DNA of 64,000 bases from Pyxicephalus adspersus. Its lineage: Eukaryota > Chordata > Amphibia > Anura > Pyxicephalidae. Shown here piece after piece: positions 21,528 to 32,992 of this stretch; the first letter of the stretch is position 1, and each line of letters opens with the position of its first letter. Both the position numbers and the translations under genes were made by a program. The DNA is taken from contig NC_092860.1 of NCBI RefSeq assembly GCF_032062135.1, forward strand, positions 128,907,926 to 128,971,925, in the 5' to 3' direction. The notes below the pieces were generated by a model. It ran no database searches, was not told the origin of the DNA, and was given only the letters and a program-made list of their open reading frames with translations.

Positions 21528-23259
21528 TTGCAGGTCAAATGTACTCACTAATAAACTCTAAAGGATATCAGAGGTCAAATGAAGGTGAAATAGAGACTAT
21601 TGCCATAAGCCCAAAGCTTGTTGGCAAACAACCTCATTATGATCCTCCCTTGTGGGGGGATTAGTGTTACTTGGAAGGTTAGCGAGAAGGAATCTCACCT
21701 GCAAGCTCTGTGCTAAATGCTACTAATATACTTTATATCACACATCTGTAAGCTACTAAAATAAATACAGGTTAATTAATGATTCGATTCATGTGGCTAG
21801 CCGGCTTGAGAAAGACCAAAGCAACAGATTCAGCCCCCCACCCTCTAAGCATCACATACACAGCACCCCATTACTCCTCAATAAGTTCTGTCAAAAACAT
21901 TATTACAAAGAAATTAATATTATTATGGTGATTGGTTGTTTAAGCACCCCACTTTGTCACATAGTCATCCACATCATTGTAAAAGCTCCAAAACATACAA
22001 TATTTATATCAAATACAGAAGATCTATGAGACTTGGGAGTTGTATGATTGCAGCTTGAAGTTTAGAGTAACATTAGGCAGGTATTAAAGGAAATAACAAA
22101 GTCCTGCTAAAGATTTTCCAGGGATTCTATTCCTTTAATATTTTCTAGTGATTTTCCATGTGCATTATGGATTAGTTATATGCCAGATTGTGGAATATAC
22201 TGACATTTCATTTATAATGCCTTTTTATTTCCAGCCTGTTGTAAACACATGGAGTTATTCATTTTGATGGTTTTCGTTCTTATTTTAGTTTAATATTAAG
22301 TGCTTGTATTAATCCGCCACTATGAGAGAGACTCACAGTGAATGGTGGAACATGTTGCTGTAAATCCTCCCTTAGCCGGTGGTTACACTCTAATTACACT
22401 TTAACTTCCAAGTGAATTGGCCTTCATAAGATAGATAATCCCTTTCGTGTTAACCATGCTATTGGAACCCTCTGTTGATTTCAGAGACTTCATAATAACA
22501 GACATAATCACAAACTTTCCCTACAGGAAGCTGATGAAAGTGTTACAAGTGTTATAACTTGCATTTTCCATGAACAAACATTTACAAAAGGGCATTTTGC
22601 CAAAAAAAAAAAAAAAAAAACCTTTTCCGTCAAACAACATTTGTAATGCGCTGCCTGAAATGAATATTCTGCTTTTGTTCCTGATCAGCTTGAGCATAAA
22701 TGAAAAAAAATCAGGACTGTTTTTTGTTTTTAGCATTAATTCTACATATGCATGAGGTCTTTGTTTTTCTTTGGTATGAGTTTTAGCCCACTGTGCGGAG
22801 AGAAATTAGGTGCTACTGGAGTTTGATTAACGTATGATAATGTGCTGTTTGTCCATTAATTGGAATTTAAAATGCATCTCGGTAGGATAGATTTTCAGAA
22901 ATCATTTACGCAGACTCTTTTTATCATAGACTCCCTGCCTGAAATAAATGTAAAACAGCAAAATATATATCTCACCAAGAATGTTTAACTTTTATGTTTA
23001 TTTTGGTCTGCTTGCAAAGATCTAAATACTACTATATTTTTCCAAAGGTTTCTTAATGTTTTGCTCCAATTGCTTTAAAAAAAGGGTTGGATGTAAAGTG
23101 TAACTTTATCTTTCTTTACATTGTAGCCAAAAATGTTTTGGTAGACAGGGAAGTAAATTTTAAAGAGTTCAAATAGAGTTTGTTCGTCTGCATTACTATT
23201 TAAAGGAATGCACAGTCTTTTTGATAATTTTTGTTAGCTTTAGTGGAAAAAAAGATAAT
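21528..23259. other. AT-rich sequence; 22640-22990 unusually repeat-free
   Basis: No gene was recognised. An A run of 18 lies at 22603-22620. The stretch 22640-22990 has mixed composition with several ATTA cores and no repeat signature, so it is a candidate conserved non-coding element by appearance only. Confidence 0.4.
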
Positions 23260-23488
23260 GGGTTTAATTTATTAAAGCTCTCCACGGTTGTAGACTTTCT
23301 TCAGTAAAGCTGGGTGATCCAGCAAACTTGGAATAGATCTAGTCCAGGATTTAAAACATTAGCTAAAAATTAGAAAATGACTTTTAAGAAATCAAATCCA
23401 GGTTTGCTTGATCATGCAGGTTCCCGAATGATCCTCGCCAGCCTTGTGTATCTTCTCCAGCCTTGGAGAGCTTTATTAAATTAGACCC
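23260..23488. mobile_element. Long-palindrome miniature inverted-repeat element, copy 2
   Basis: The left end gggtttaatttattaaagc (23260-23278) and right end gctttattaaattagaccc (23470-23488) are reverse complements at 17 of 19 bases. Inner blocks gggtgatccagcaaacttgg and ccaggtttgcttgatca also pair. It is collinear with copy 1 at 16769. Confidence 0.85.
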
Positions 23489-23538
23489 AATGTATCAAAT
23501 ATCAATCTGTGCAATGTGAGATTGACATCTTGTCCATC

Positions 23539-23815
23539 TAGGCTATGTTTAGACTAGCCATGAGGTTGGGGTGCAGTTACCCTTTACTCATGCCAGTGAA
23601 CCGCTTAGGGGGGACATTATATGTGGACCCCACAGCAGTACAGTACAGTACCAATGACTGACGGCAACTGTCAAATGTGCAGAGACTGGTTCTTTAGGAA
23701 CCAGGGCTGTGGTGCAAGCTACCGATCAAGGTACCAGCCACCAAGAACCGTAATACTCAGTAACAAAGTACATGTAATCTCCCCCATATGGCCTACTGCA
23801 TAGGTCTAGTAGGCA
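23539..23815. mobile_element. Inverted-repeat element related to 29746-30033
   Basis: The left end taggctatgtttagactagc parallels the end taggttcagacc of the copy at 29746. Both have an internal short palindrome tggttctttaggaacca or tggttcctaaagaacca and a similar middle part (cagtac...acc). The right end ggtctagtaggc is a degenerate counterpart. No coding sequence. Confidence 0.6.
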
Positions 23816-26503
23816 ATTACAAGGTGTTCCATATCAGCCAACCTTTTGGTTCGACTGGCTGCTTCTCCTTTTCCACTCTGACCCTTGCTATACAATGGAT
23901 TACAAGACAAATCTAAAAATAAATCCCAGTAAACACATTGCTTGCATTTAAACATATATTTATTTTTGAACACAGAGCTACATTTATTTGTATCTCTATG
24001 GAATACAGCCTTAATATTATGAAAGTAACCTGATAAATGACCTCAAAGCTAACACTGTAATTTTCCATTTGAGAAATTTTATGGAGATTTGCTCCTACTA
24101 ATGGTTTTGGCCTATTGGAAGTCTGACTTTCATGAAATGAAGACTTATGAATGACATTTATTCAGGTGAAGAAGCCACAACATCCCTTTGAAAACTGTCA
24201 CATGGGAGTCCTGGACTTGACTTATTGACTGCTGTCATGACTCAGAATGTCGGTGCCCGAGGCTGTAGCATGAGGTATCTACTCAAAGTATGTGTGGAGT
24301 GTGGGGTATATGTCAAAGTATGAGCATTGCCAGAGGTCACACCACCAAGTAAAATAGGTTAAGTGATTTGCATTCCTTGTAAACATGGCTGTATAAGCTT
24401 ATCTTTTCATATATTTTATATTTATCTATTATTATTTTATTTAATAAAGATTTACATAGTCTGTCTTTTCCCATTGTAAAGAAAGCCATCCAAATGAATA
24501 CCATGAATATCAAGAACACATATCAAACAGCATCTTCAATTGAAGTAAATGATGTAAGATCTTCATAGAACTAAAAAGATCCTGGCTAATCCCCCTTAAA
24601 GATCAATTATATCAGTTGCTTGGGACTTACAGCTTAAATTTTAGATCAATATCTGTAAAAGATTGTTCAAAGACTGTCTATCTATCATCTGGATGGAAAT
24701 GTATGCGGTTAATCACCAGGGATTAAAACATTGAGAAACGGTTTGTTTCATTATTCAGACTACCTGTAGTTTTACGTTACCCCTAGACAGAAACCCGGCC
24801 TAAAGAAAGGCATGCCAGACATACAGGTTTAAGGCAACCAACTTATTTTTGATTGATTGTTTCATTTAAAGTTATCCTTGAAGAGCATTGGTGTGTGTCT
24901 TTATGTCATTTAAACCAGAAGGTTGGGAAACAGCTCGTTAATATCAACACTAATTTATCATAGAGGAAACTATTGAGATGAGACAAAAACTTAGATAATC
25001 ACCATTATTTCTTGCTTATGAGGTTCAGCGCAGTCCCATGTGGTCCCTATGGGTACTTCAAAGTGGACCTAATATAAGAAGATGGGGCTCCTGGTGTCCA
25101 ATCTTTGCCGATATGAAGAAGAAAGACAGGACAGTGCAGAGCCAACTCAAGTAGGATTGTGGAGGGATCGAAGGCTTTCCACATATATAGGTAAGTATTA
25201 TTTTTTTTGTATTTATTTTTTTTACTGATAGTTCTGCTTTACCCTTGAGATCAATGTCTGAGCAGGAAACTTTTATTACTAGTTATATCTATGGCTGCTT
25301 AGTAAAAACCCAAAGCCAACCCAGTTTTAGAAAAGCTCATCAGTCAGATAACATTTTTATTACACTAAAATAGAACCTCCATTGGTGTGTGTCTGTATAT
25401 CCTCCACTCATGGCCATTGTTTATGGCAGATTTGTAGCATGATATATAAACATGTATGGTATGAAAGCAAAATGTCCATGAACAGTCTAGAGATACAACA
25501 CAGCCGTATGGTAATATAGATGAGGTAATATGACACGTTATGGCACAAACACAAAAGCTGCACATTTTATTTTAGTGTTCTTGTAGCACACAGGTTGAAT
25601 CACATTGTTCCTTGCAAGGCTGCCCCTCTGAAACATGACAATGATCAACTGCTGAACTCTGTAAATTCTACAGTAAAGTCTGAAGAGCATTGTACTGAGT
25701 GTGTTTTGCTGGAGGTCATTTGTCATAAAACTCTATGATCGGTATGCAGGGCATAAAAGTGCATTCTTTATCTTATATGTGCAAGAACAAAAGCTGACTT
25801 ACTGACAATAAACTTGAACTGTGGAGAAATGAGTGAAAATAGCCTCTGACATCAGACAGTTATTGCCATGTTCACTTTTTACATCCAATTTCTACTGTTT
25901 ACCTGACACAACTAGAAATGAGGTCACTGCCAGAGGTTTTTGATCAATGTGCAAGCATGCACTCTTGGGTGACATAGACCTGCATATCTATGTAAATATA
26001 GGTATATAATAGAAAAAAAAACCTTCTGGCAGTCTTATTGTGCTGGAATATCTCTTAAATATACATTTTATCAATGTCTATGGGAGATCTACCTTTCTCC
26101 TTATTTTCCTTCTCACATTACAGAATCCACCACTATTTCTCATCCCAGGTTGTGGTAACATTTGTTTTTGCAAGCACAATCCCAACACTGTTCATTTATC
26201 AATGTTTAATAGGGATTGGTACATAACCAACTGCAAAGATTTTATGGGACTAAGAGGGCTTGAAGATCTCTAAGACTGATGCATTAACTGCCTATGATGT
26301 CTGATTACTTTTAGGTTTTGTGTTGATTGGCTTTTGGTATTCTGCATTCTGTGTTAAGCAGGTAAAATGCATGTGGATGCAGGTGACCAACTTCAGTGCA
26401 TTCTGAATAAACCCAGAAGCAAACTGATATTAAACTGATGGCATTGACACCAAATTTAAATCCTGTTGACATAAAGTTTTATTATTCAGATTATATGGCC
26501 GAA
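23816..26503. other. AT-rich sequence without recognised genes
   Basis: Open frames up to 77 codons, without domains. No repeat family was identified. Confidence 0.5.
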
Positions 26504-26855
26504 CTTAAAGCGGAACTAAAGAGCTGCTATGGATATGGATGGTCCTGTGTTGTCCAAGTTTCTTTCTTCATCATGGTGCGGAGGAAGAGTGAGCACTGTC
26601 ATTTGCTTCCTTCTTCTTGCTTCTTCTGCCTACATCACCTGACCTTGCACTGCACAGGTACAATATTGGGAATGCTGCTGTATTAGTAGAAAAAAAAAAC
26701 TTTGCATGCAGTTGACTGAATGCAGTTGCTCTTTCTGCACATGCCCAATATCCGATATGTGCGGAAGGAGAAGCCCAGAGGCTTTGCACTTCCATTCTGT
26801 CTTTATCAACCCTTCTATATAAAGTAAAAGTTGTAGTGATAGGTCTGCTTTAAAG
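26504..26855. mobile_element. Inverted-repeat element with cttaaagcggaactaaa ends
   Basis: The left end cttaaagcggaactaaa (26504-26520) pairs imperfectly with the right end gataggtctgctttaaag (to 26855). The inside has blocks (cttcttgcttcttctgcc, catcacctgaccttgcactg, gcacatgcccaatatcc, ggagaagcccagaggctt) that recur in order at 38830-39230. About 350 bp, non-coding, consistent with a non-autonomous DNA transposon. Confidence 0.7.
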
Positions 26856-27705
26856 TATATGTGAGGAAGATGCAATGTTGGGCATATATTTTCAGACTGT
26901 TAGGTGTTGGCTAAAATTTACTTTTAATCATCAATATCATAGCCCATGAGTGTGCATGTGTCAGAAATGTCTATTGTGCCAGCATGTATCCTATATACAT
27001 AGCAAAAATCTAAATATGTATCAATAATACCAACCACTGCTGCGTGTGACCCTTCCTTCCCATTATTTCCTATACAGACAGCTTAGAAGAAGAGGAAGGA
27101 CAACCTGCATATAAACACATCTTCCTATATGCTGCTTTTATATGCAGTCACATACTTGGCTGCCTACCTCCTGCCTGTTTTATATACTATACTCACAGGA
27201 CAGAGCATTTTTTTAATCTACTGTTTTAGCTCAAAGGAATAAATAATTTGCTAGTCCACATTCAGGGAAAGACTTACTGTTGACTCAGACACAATAATAT
27301 TATGCTATTTAGTTTCAGGTCATGGATATTGTCTCTTAAAAATATGATATTGTGTATTCTAAAATTCAATAACCATCAAATGTTTTCTTGACTTTATTTC
27401 ATTGGTGTGCAGACGTCTGGCTGCTATTGCAATGAGTACTTCTGTCACTAAATTTAATTCACTTCTTAAATTACTTTCAAATGCAAAATAGTGAAGTGTT
27501 TTCTACTTACTATAAATAAGTAAATGGAAGTTTTGGTCACCAGCAATACCAGTAATCACCAGCAATAAAAAAATATAGAATAGCCATTTATAAATCTGGC
27601 TTTAAAAAAGTGGTAATCAGAAATAAAGTGAACAAAGTAGTGTGTATCTGATATCTTATCACCACTTTATAAATAGGCCCCTCTGACTATAGCCCTATAT
27701 ATTAA
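26856..27705. other. AT-rich sequence without recognised genes
   Basis: No open frame of note and no repeat recognised. Confidence 0.55.
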
Positions 27706-27770
27706 TATTAATAAACAGGATTTATATAGCGCCAACATATTACCCATCGCTGTACATTAAATAGATGTTA
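27706..27770 (-). mobile_element. L2-clade LINE or SINE tail fragment
   Basis: taataaacaggatttatata then gcgccaacatattacccatc and gctgtacatta match the reverse of the L2 3' end seen at 32220. Only the last 60 or so bases are present. Confidence 0.75.
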
Positions 27771-27799
27771 TACAGAGGTCAGATTTCTGTCAATGAAAA

Positions 27800-28020
27800 T
27801 TACCAAAGAGCACACACTCTACTTTTCTACAGAGAGGGTAGGGGCATTCTGTTGTGCTCTCCTCCATAGAAAAATACAGCAGTCATCCCAGATTGATCTT
27901 CTCTGGCAGATTGATTAACAACATTGTGGGAACCACTGTACACATGCAAGATTTTTGCCCAAGACGAATGTTCACCTCGGGCAACAGTCTTCTAGCATGT
28001 ATACATTATGGAAGGGATTT
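27800..28020. mobile_element. Fragment of the tacacac-type inverted-repeat element
   Basis: Contains gtacacatgcaagatttttg, cccaagacgaatgttcacct and cgggcaac, close to the start of the copy at 56108 (cacccaagacaaacaattg, ctcgggtcga), and a block with tccatagaa...cagca like those at 31990 and 56300. Boundaries are approximate. Confidence 0.5.
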
Positions 28021-28059
28021 TAAATTGTAAATGTCTCTGAGAAACTGTTATTAGAACTA

Positions 28060-29745
28060 TGAAGCTGTAAAATGTTGCACAGAAAGTCAATCCTATATAA
28101 ATACATAATAATAATAAGAATATTAATCAATGTAAAGTCAAAGTTTTGCATATACCTAACCCTGTTGCTATATCAACTTTCATATGTGTGCTTTTACTTA
28201 CTTATTTATTATTGTATTACTCTGTCCTGCCTGAAATATTTTCTTAAGTAATCACACAGTTTTCTTGGCCTTCAGCATGAATTTCTAACCCAGTACACCC
28301 ACCCATAGTTACACCTAATACAGCATAAATAAACATCTGAATACAAAGCTAAAACTGGCAGAAAACACTTGTGAAACAAATTGATGAATTAGATAAACAC
28401 TGCAAATAGGTATATACATGCCAGCCTATAAAGGCTTCTAAATAAGAAAAGCCTCAAACTCCTTTGAGAATAGCACATTTTGAGCATTTGTAATAAATAT
28501 GTATTGTATGTAAGTGATTAAAGACGAGAGAGACAACTTGCTAATTTTGCAACACGGTTTCACATAAAGTGCCAAAAACATATCAACTGTTTCATCCAGA
28601 CAAGCTCACCCACACACGCTAGACTCAGTGACATGCTGGAATGTATTAACTATTCGGCAGGATCTAATGTACAGTTCTAATAGCACATACACCATGCAAA
28701 TGAACACAAACCCTGCCAATGAGCAAACTAAGCCAGCTCTTTCTTTTTTGCAATCGGCACACTCCCTGGTCTTCTAAAATATGAGACTTATCTCTGGGAC
28801 AGGAAAACATTCCGTTTTGCTCATCTCCAATTTGAAGCTGTTTATTTGAGGTTGAGCCTTTTGATGAATTTCAGTATTATACACATTTACAATCTCATGA
28901 ATTATGTATCTCCTTCTGTTCTAGAGTTCATGATGATTCTCTAGATCCCCATTAAGCAACAATTTCAACACAGTCAGTTTCTGTAAATTGTCTCTAAATA
29001 TCTTTTGAGTGGAACAAAAAAGGGAAAATAGTCATTGAAAATATTTCTCTCTCTTTCTGTCTTAAATGTTTCCTTTAAAAAAAAAAAAAAGGAGATTGAT
29101 AGCTACGTCTTCTATAAAAGTGCACATATGACTTCTAAAGAAAAACCTCTAGGAAACCTTAAAGAGTGGCCTTGTTGTGTTATACAGAAGCCCATTGAGA
29201 GCTGAGTGTTTTAAAATGTACTCTGTACTGTGGAGCCTTTGCAGTACATGACCTGGACAATACTTAGACAGGCTCTCCACTTATTATGTTTTGCATAATT
29301 GTGAATCCAGCAAGCTATGAATGCACAATGCATCGAATAATATAACATCTGCAAGTTACACAATAATGCGATGTTAGTTGCAAATGATATGCATAGATTA
29401 ACCCCTGCTAGAGGTCACTACTTGATGATGGAAACAAAATGTATTATACATAAATCTGTCTCGCCACACAAAAACATAATTGTTTAAATAGCCCTAGCAA
29501 TTATTTCAATAGAAAAGCAAAATGATTTCGATACTTTTGCATACAGCAAGTTTTAAGCACTTCAGTTCTGTTTCATGTGATTGCGTTAACTGTTTAATAG
29601 GCAGAAAAGTTCTGGGGAAACATGTGAAAAGCTTTTTTTACATTGTACAAACTCAATTATTACATGGGACAGTTGTATTCGATAATTGGACATGAACTAT
29701 GGACGTTTTTGGCATGGAACTGTTGCCTTCATGTAAAAGATAAGC
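28060..29745. other. AT-rich sequence; 28500-28960 unusually repeat-free
   Basis: A small SINE or L2 tail-like piece (ctatataaatacataataat) lies near 28095. The stretch 28500-28960 has mixed composition, no repeat signature and no open frame, a candidate conserved non-coding element by appearance only. An A run lies at 29076-29090. Confidence 0.4.
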
Positions 29746-30033
29746 TAAGTCTAGGTTCAGACCTGCCTTGGGATCAGGTGATCCTACAAAACTTCCAACA
29801 CTTTGCCCACCTCTTGGTCATTCACAGTACAATGCTGGTTCCTAAAGAACCAGAGTCTGTAGATTTGACAATGGGTGTCACTGTACTGCTATGTAAGATA
29901 CAGTACCATTAACTGCTGCCCCCATTCATTCTATATAGAAGCTACATGAAGATCTCCCTCGGGGCAGCACGTCACTGGCATGAAAAAGTTATAATAATAC
30001 CGCAACATCACTTCTGGTCTGAACGTAGGCTAG
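29746..30033. mobile_element. Inverted-repeat element with taggttcagacc ends
   Basis: The left end (taagtctaggttcagacctg) and right end (cttctggtctgaacgtaggc) are imperfect reverse complements. About 288 bp. The internal palindrome tggttcctaaagaacca lies near 29833. It is related to 23539-23815. The 89-codon open frame across the left half is incidental. Confidence 0.7.
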
Positions 30034-30039
30034 AAAGTG

Positions 30040-30200
30040 TTGTACTTTAGTGTTGAGGAATGGATTAGGGATCTGGTTAATGTTAACAGTTTAGGGAGGC
30101 TTAGTTTAGGTGTTATGGTTAAGGTTGGTGTTTAAGAGGTTATGTTTAAAGTTGAATGTTGTAGGATGATGTTACAGCCCTAAATTGAACTTTTAGTTTA
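30040..30200 (+). repeat. Degenerate GTTTAGG-rich simple repeat
   Basis: Irregular units of gtttaggg, ggttaagg and ggtgttt alternate over 150 bases. It resembles a decayed minisatellite and is too irregular to be a telomere array. Confidence 0.5.
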
Positions 30201-31399
30201 GGTTTGCTAAACACATTCCCAGATACATAGAAATAAAAGGCATGTAAGGTCTTAATCCATGCTTCCTGGTGGCATGCTGATGAGTGGGACTTATAAGTGT
30301 GAGAAAATATTTACTACCCATAGACAATAGTCTTGCTATAGAAGTGACCCAATAAAAGTATTCTAGCATAGCCCTCTTCTGCTTGCATGCCATTACCCTC
30401 TCCTCTTGTGTCTCATTACTGTTTGTGGTGGGGATGAAGTACCTTGACACGTGAAATAGCTCTTGGTTGGGGATATCAACATCCCTTCCAAAGTTGTGGT
30501 GCCCAATAGCAGCCTTAGGGTCATCCTTGTCTACACAAAGAAGACTTTTAAGTAAATACGTTACTTAAGAAGTGTTAATCTTTTGTTGGTTTGTTATTTG
30601 TTTGCTGTTGGGTCTCTTCAGCAGAAAATAAAGTTATTCTTTAGGTCTGATACAACATATTTTAACACCCACTCTTCATCATCTTTCATGAACGGAAAGC
30701 CATGGTCAGTCCTAACATTTTAAATGCTCCCTCTGTATTTTTCCTTTGGGTCAAAATGAAGATGTAAAAATGACAATTTCTTCTTTTTACCAAAAAAAAC
30801 ATAAGTGATTATGCTAATAGATCTGTTTTTTTTTTATGACGTGCATAAATGGGTTTGTCTAACAGTCCTGTGAGTTAGAAATCCAGTTTGACTTTCCTGC
30901 ACCAACCTCTTCGCCAATATCAGCATCAAAAGCTTTTTTCCAGAACTTTCCTAACAGTTTAATTCAATAGAGTCCCCCATAAAGCCACTGCAGGGAGGCA
31001 ACTTTACCACCCTCACAAAGCTTAAAATAGATTTATTTTAACCAGACATATCTGGAGCCAATCAAATAAAACACCATGCCTTTTTCAGTATTCTATCACT
31101 TGTATTTTGTCTTCGGCACCTCTGGTCATAAGTGAAGTGGAATGTTTTCATTCTGTAATGCATGTTATGTGTGTTATATATTGGAATGTAGAAAAGATGT
31201 ATTACATTTTTATAAAACTATACCCTTACAAAGATTTCCATTGAACTCTTCTACAATAACATATGTAAACTGTTTGTTCAGGTATTCAAATAATCCATTA
31301 GAAAAATCTACTATTTAATGCCAGTTTCAGAAAGAATAGTGTATCATAGTGCTTCTAAAAGCATTTCTTTTTTCTTTAGATTTCTTCCTCTTTCTAAGA
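30201..31399. other. AT-rich sequence without recognised genes
   Basis: An 85-codon minus-strand open frame (30193-30450) has no recognised domain. No repeat was identified. Confidence 0.5.
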
Positions 31400-31571
31400 G
31401 CCGCATTCACAATGCCACTGTAAGAGAAACATTCTTTAAACCGACCAATAATATAAAGAACATTTTTACCACTGACACCTAATGAATTGGTTTTAGCAGG
31501 AGTTCCCCAAAATCTGAAAACATTTTAGGGGTTCCTTTGGGATACAAAGGTGGACAAAGGCTGTTTTAGAT
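31400..31571 (+). mobile_element. Partial copy of the ggttgagaaatgctgctct-ended element
   Basis: Blocks aagaacatttttaccactg, taatgaattggttttagcag, gaaaacattttaggggttcc and ggctgttttaga align in order with the 3' half of the copy at 41456-41773. It is truncated on the left. Confidence 0.65.
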
Positions 31572-31964
31572 GATAAGGATAAATGGCCAAGAATGAAGAG
31601 GCCTCCATAAAGGGTGCCGAACAGAGATCATGTATACTGGGTAGAAGCAAGAACATGATTTTATACCTGAAGCTAATAACTATAATTAAAATTTAGGCAT
31701 TAATGTGTATTGAAATTTCAAAAAGAAATTTTCAGCTTTTTTTTTATAATAATGCCTGGTGATCCTGTAATGATAATCAGCTGGATGACAAAGCTCCAAT
31801 CCTGTCTGCCAGTGGTGCCACTATGTTATCACAATATTATAAGTGACTGTTTTAACACACATTGCACAGGCCTAATCTACCTTTGTCATTATCTGAAAAG
31901 CTGTTTAAAAATGATCATGCAACTATCACTGGAGTGTATGCATGTAGACAGAAACTTAACAGGA
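31572..31964. other. AT-rich sequence without recognised genes
   Basis: A 115-codon open frame (31710-32057) runs into the adjacent repeat and shows no domain. Nothing else was identified. Confidence 0.5.
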
Positions 31965-32125
31965 TGCAGTAAGCTCCGTTGTTCTTCCCCTCCCCTCTCC
32001 ATAGAGCAGAACGGTGCTGTATGTACAGCATTTGTTCCTGCATCTTGCAGTCCTTAGACGTTGGAAAGGATCGTGAAAGATCCTTTCCAACATCAAATAT
32101 TGTACGTGTGTACCCAGCTTTATAA
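31965..32125. mobile_element. Fragment of the tacacac-type inverted-repeat element with internal hairpin
   Basis: The palindrome ggaaaggatcgtgaaagatc continuing into ctttcc (about 32061-32086) is followed by gtacgtgtgtacccagcttt, the reverse of the end seen at 17811 and 20791. The block cttcccctcccctctccata is shared with 56285-56320. Confidence 0.65.
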
Positions 32126-32189
32126 AGGATACTTGTATGGAATAGGGACAAGCAGCCAGTCATAACAATTGGGTCAGATGGCAATAATG

Positions 32190-32992
32190 GCATTATTATT
32201 ATTATTATTATTTTTATTAATAAACAGGATTTATATAGCGCCAACATATTACGCAGCGCTGTACATTAACTAGGGATTGTAAATGACAGACTAATACAGA
32301 CAGTGATACAGGAGGAGAGGACCCTGCCCCGAAGAGCTTCCAATCCAGTAGGTGGGGAATTTCTCACACAATAGCATAGGAGATATGTAGTGGTGGGAAG
32401 TAGTGGTGGTTTCAAAAGACAGAAAAGGACGGGTAGGCAAGTTTGAAAAAAATGGGTTTTGAGCGCTCTTTTAAATGAGCAGAAAGTAGGAGCAAGCCGA
32501 ATCGGACTAGGAAGACCATTCCAGAGAGTTGGGGCAGCTCTGGAGAAGTCTTGTATCCATGCGTGTGATGAGTGAGGAAGTTATTAGTAGGTCATTGGAG
32601 GAGCGGAGAGAGCGGCTGGGAGAGTATTTTTTTACCAGGTCAAAAATGTAAGTGGGACAATAATTGTGTAGGGATTTGAAGGCAAAGCACAGGAGCTTAA
32701 ATTTGATTCTATGGTGAAATGGAAGCCAATGGAGAGAACTACAAAGAGATGCATCAGAAGAGGAGTGGTGGGAAGGATGGATGAGTCTGGCTGCAGCATT
32801 CATGATAGATTGTAGAGGAGAGAGTCGGGTTAGTGGAATACCAGAGAGAAGGATGTTACAGTAGTCCAGACGAGGGATGATAAGCATTATAACACAATGA
32901 AGGAAAGTAAAACCTTGAAGACCTTGAGGAAAGAAAATATTTTCTATGAAAAGGAAGGTGTTTGAGAGACAACCTTTAATTGACAATATCAT
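32190..32992 (-). mobile_element. L2-clade LINE 3' fragment, largest copy in the window
   Basis: Read on the minus strand, the coding part (32992 to about 32450) shows LDYCNILLSG, LQSIMNAAARLIH, LHWLPFHHRIKFK and RSLRSSND, the typical C-terminal region downstream of the RT in L2/CR1-type LINEs. It then needs a change of frame near 32550 to continue into DFSRAAPTLWNGLP. The 3' untranslated part and the ATT-repeat tail (plus 32190-32220) follow. The 5' truncation at 32992 is usual for LINE insertions. The copy is dead: frameshifted and without the RT core or endonuclease. Confidence 0.9.

Noticed and set aside
30040..30200. Interstitial telomere repeat
   Set aside because: The units are irregular (gtttaggg, ggttaagg) and no true TTAGGG array is present.
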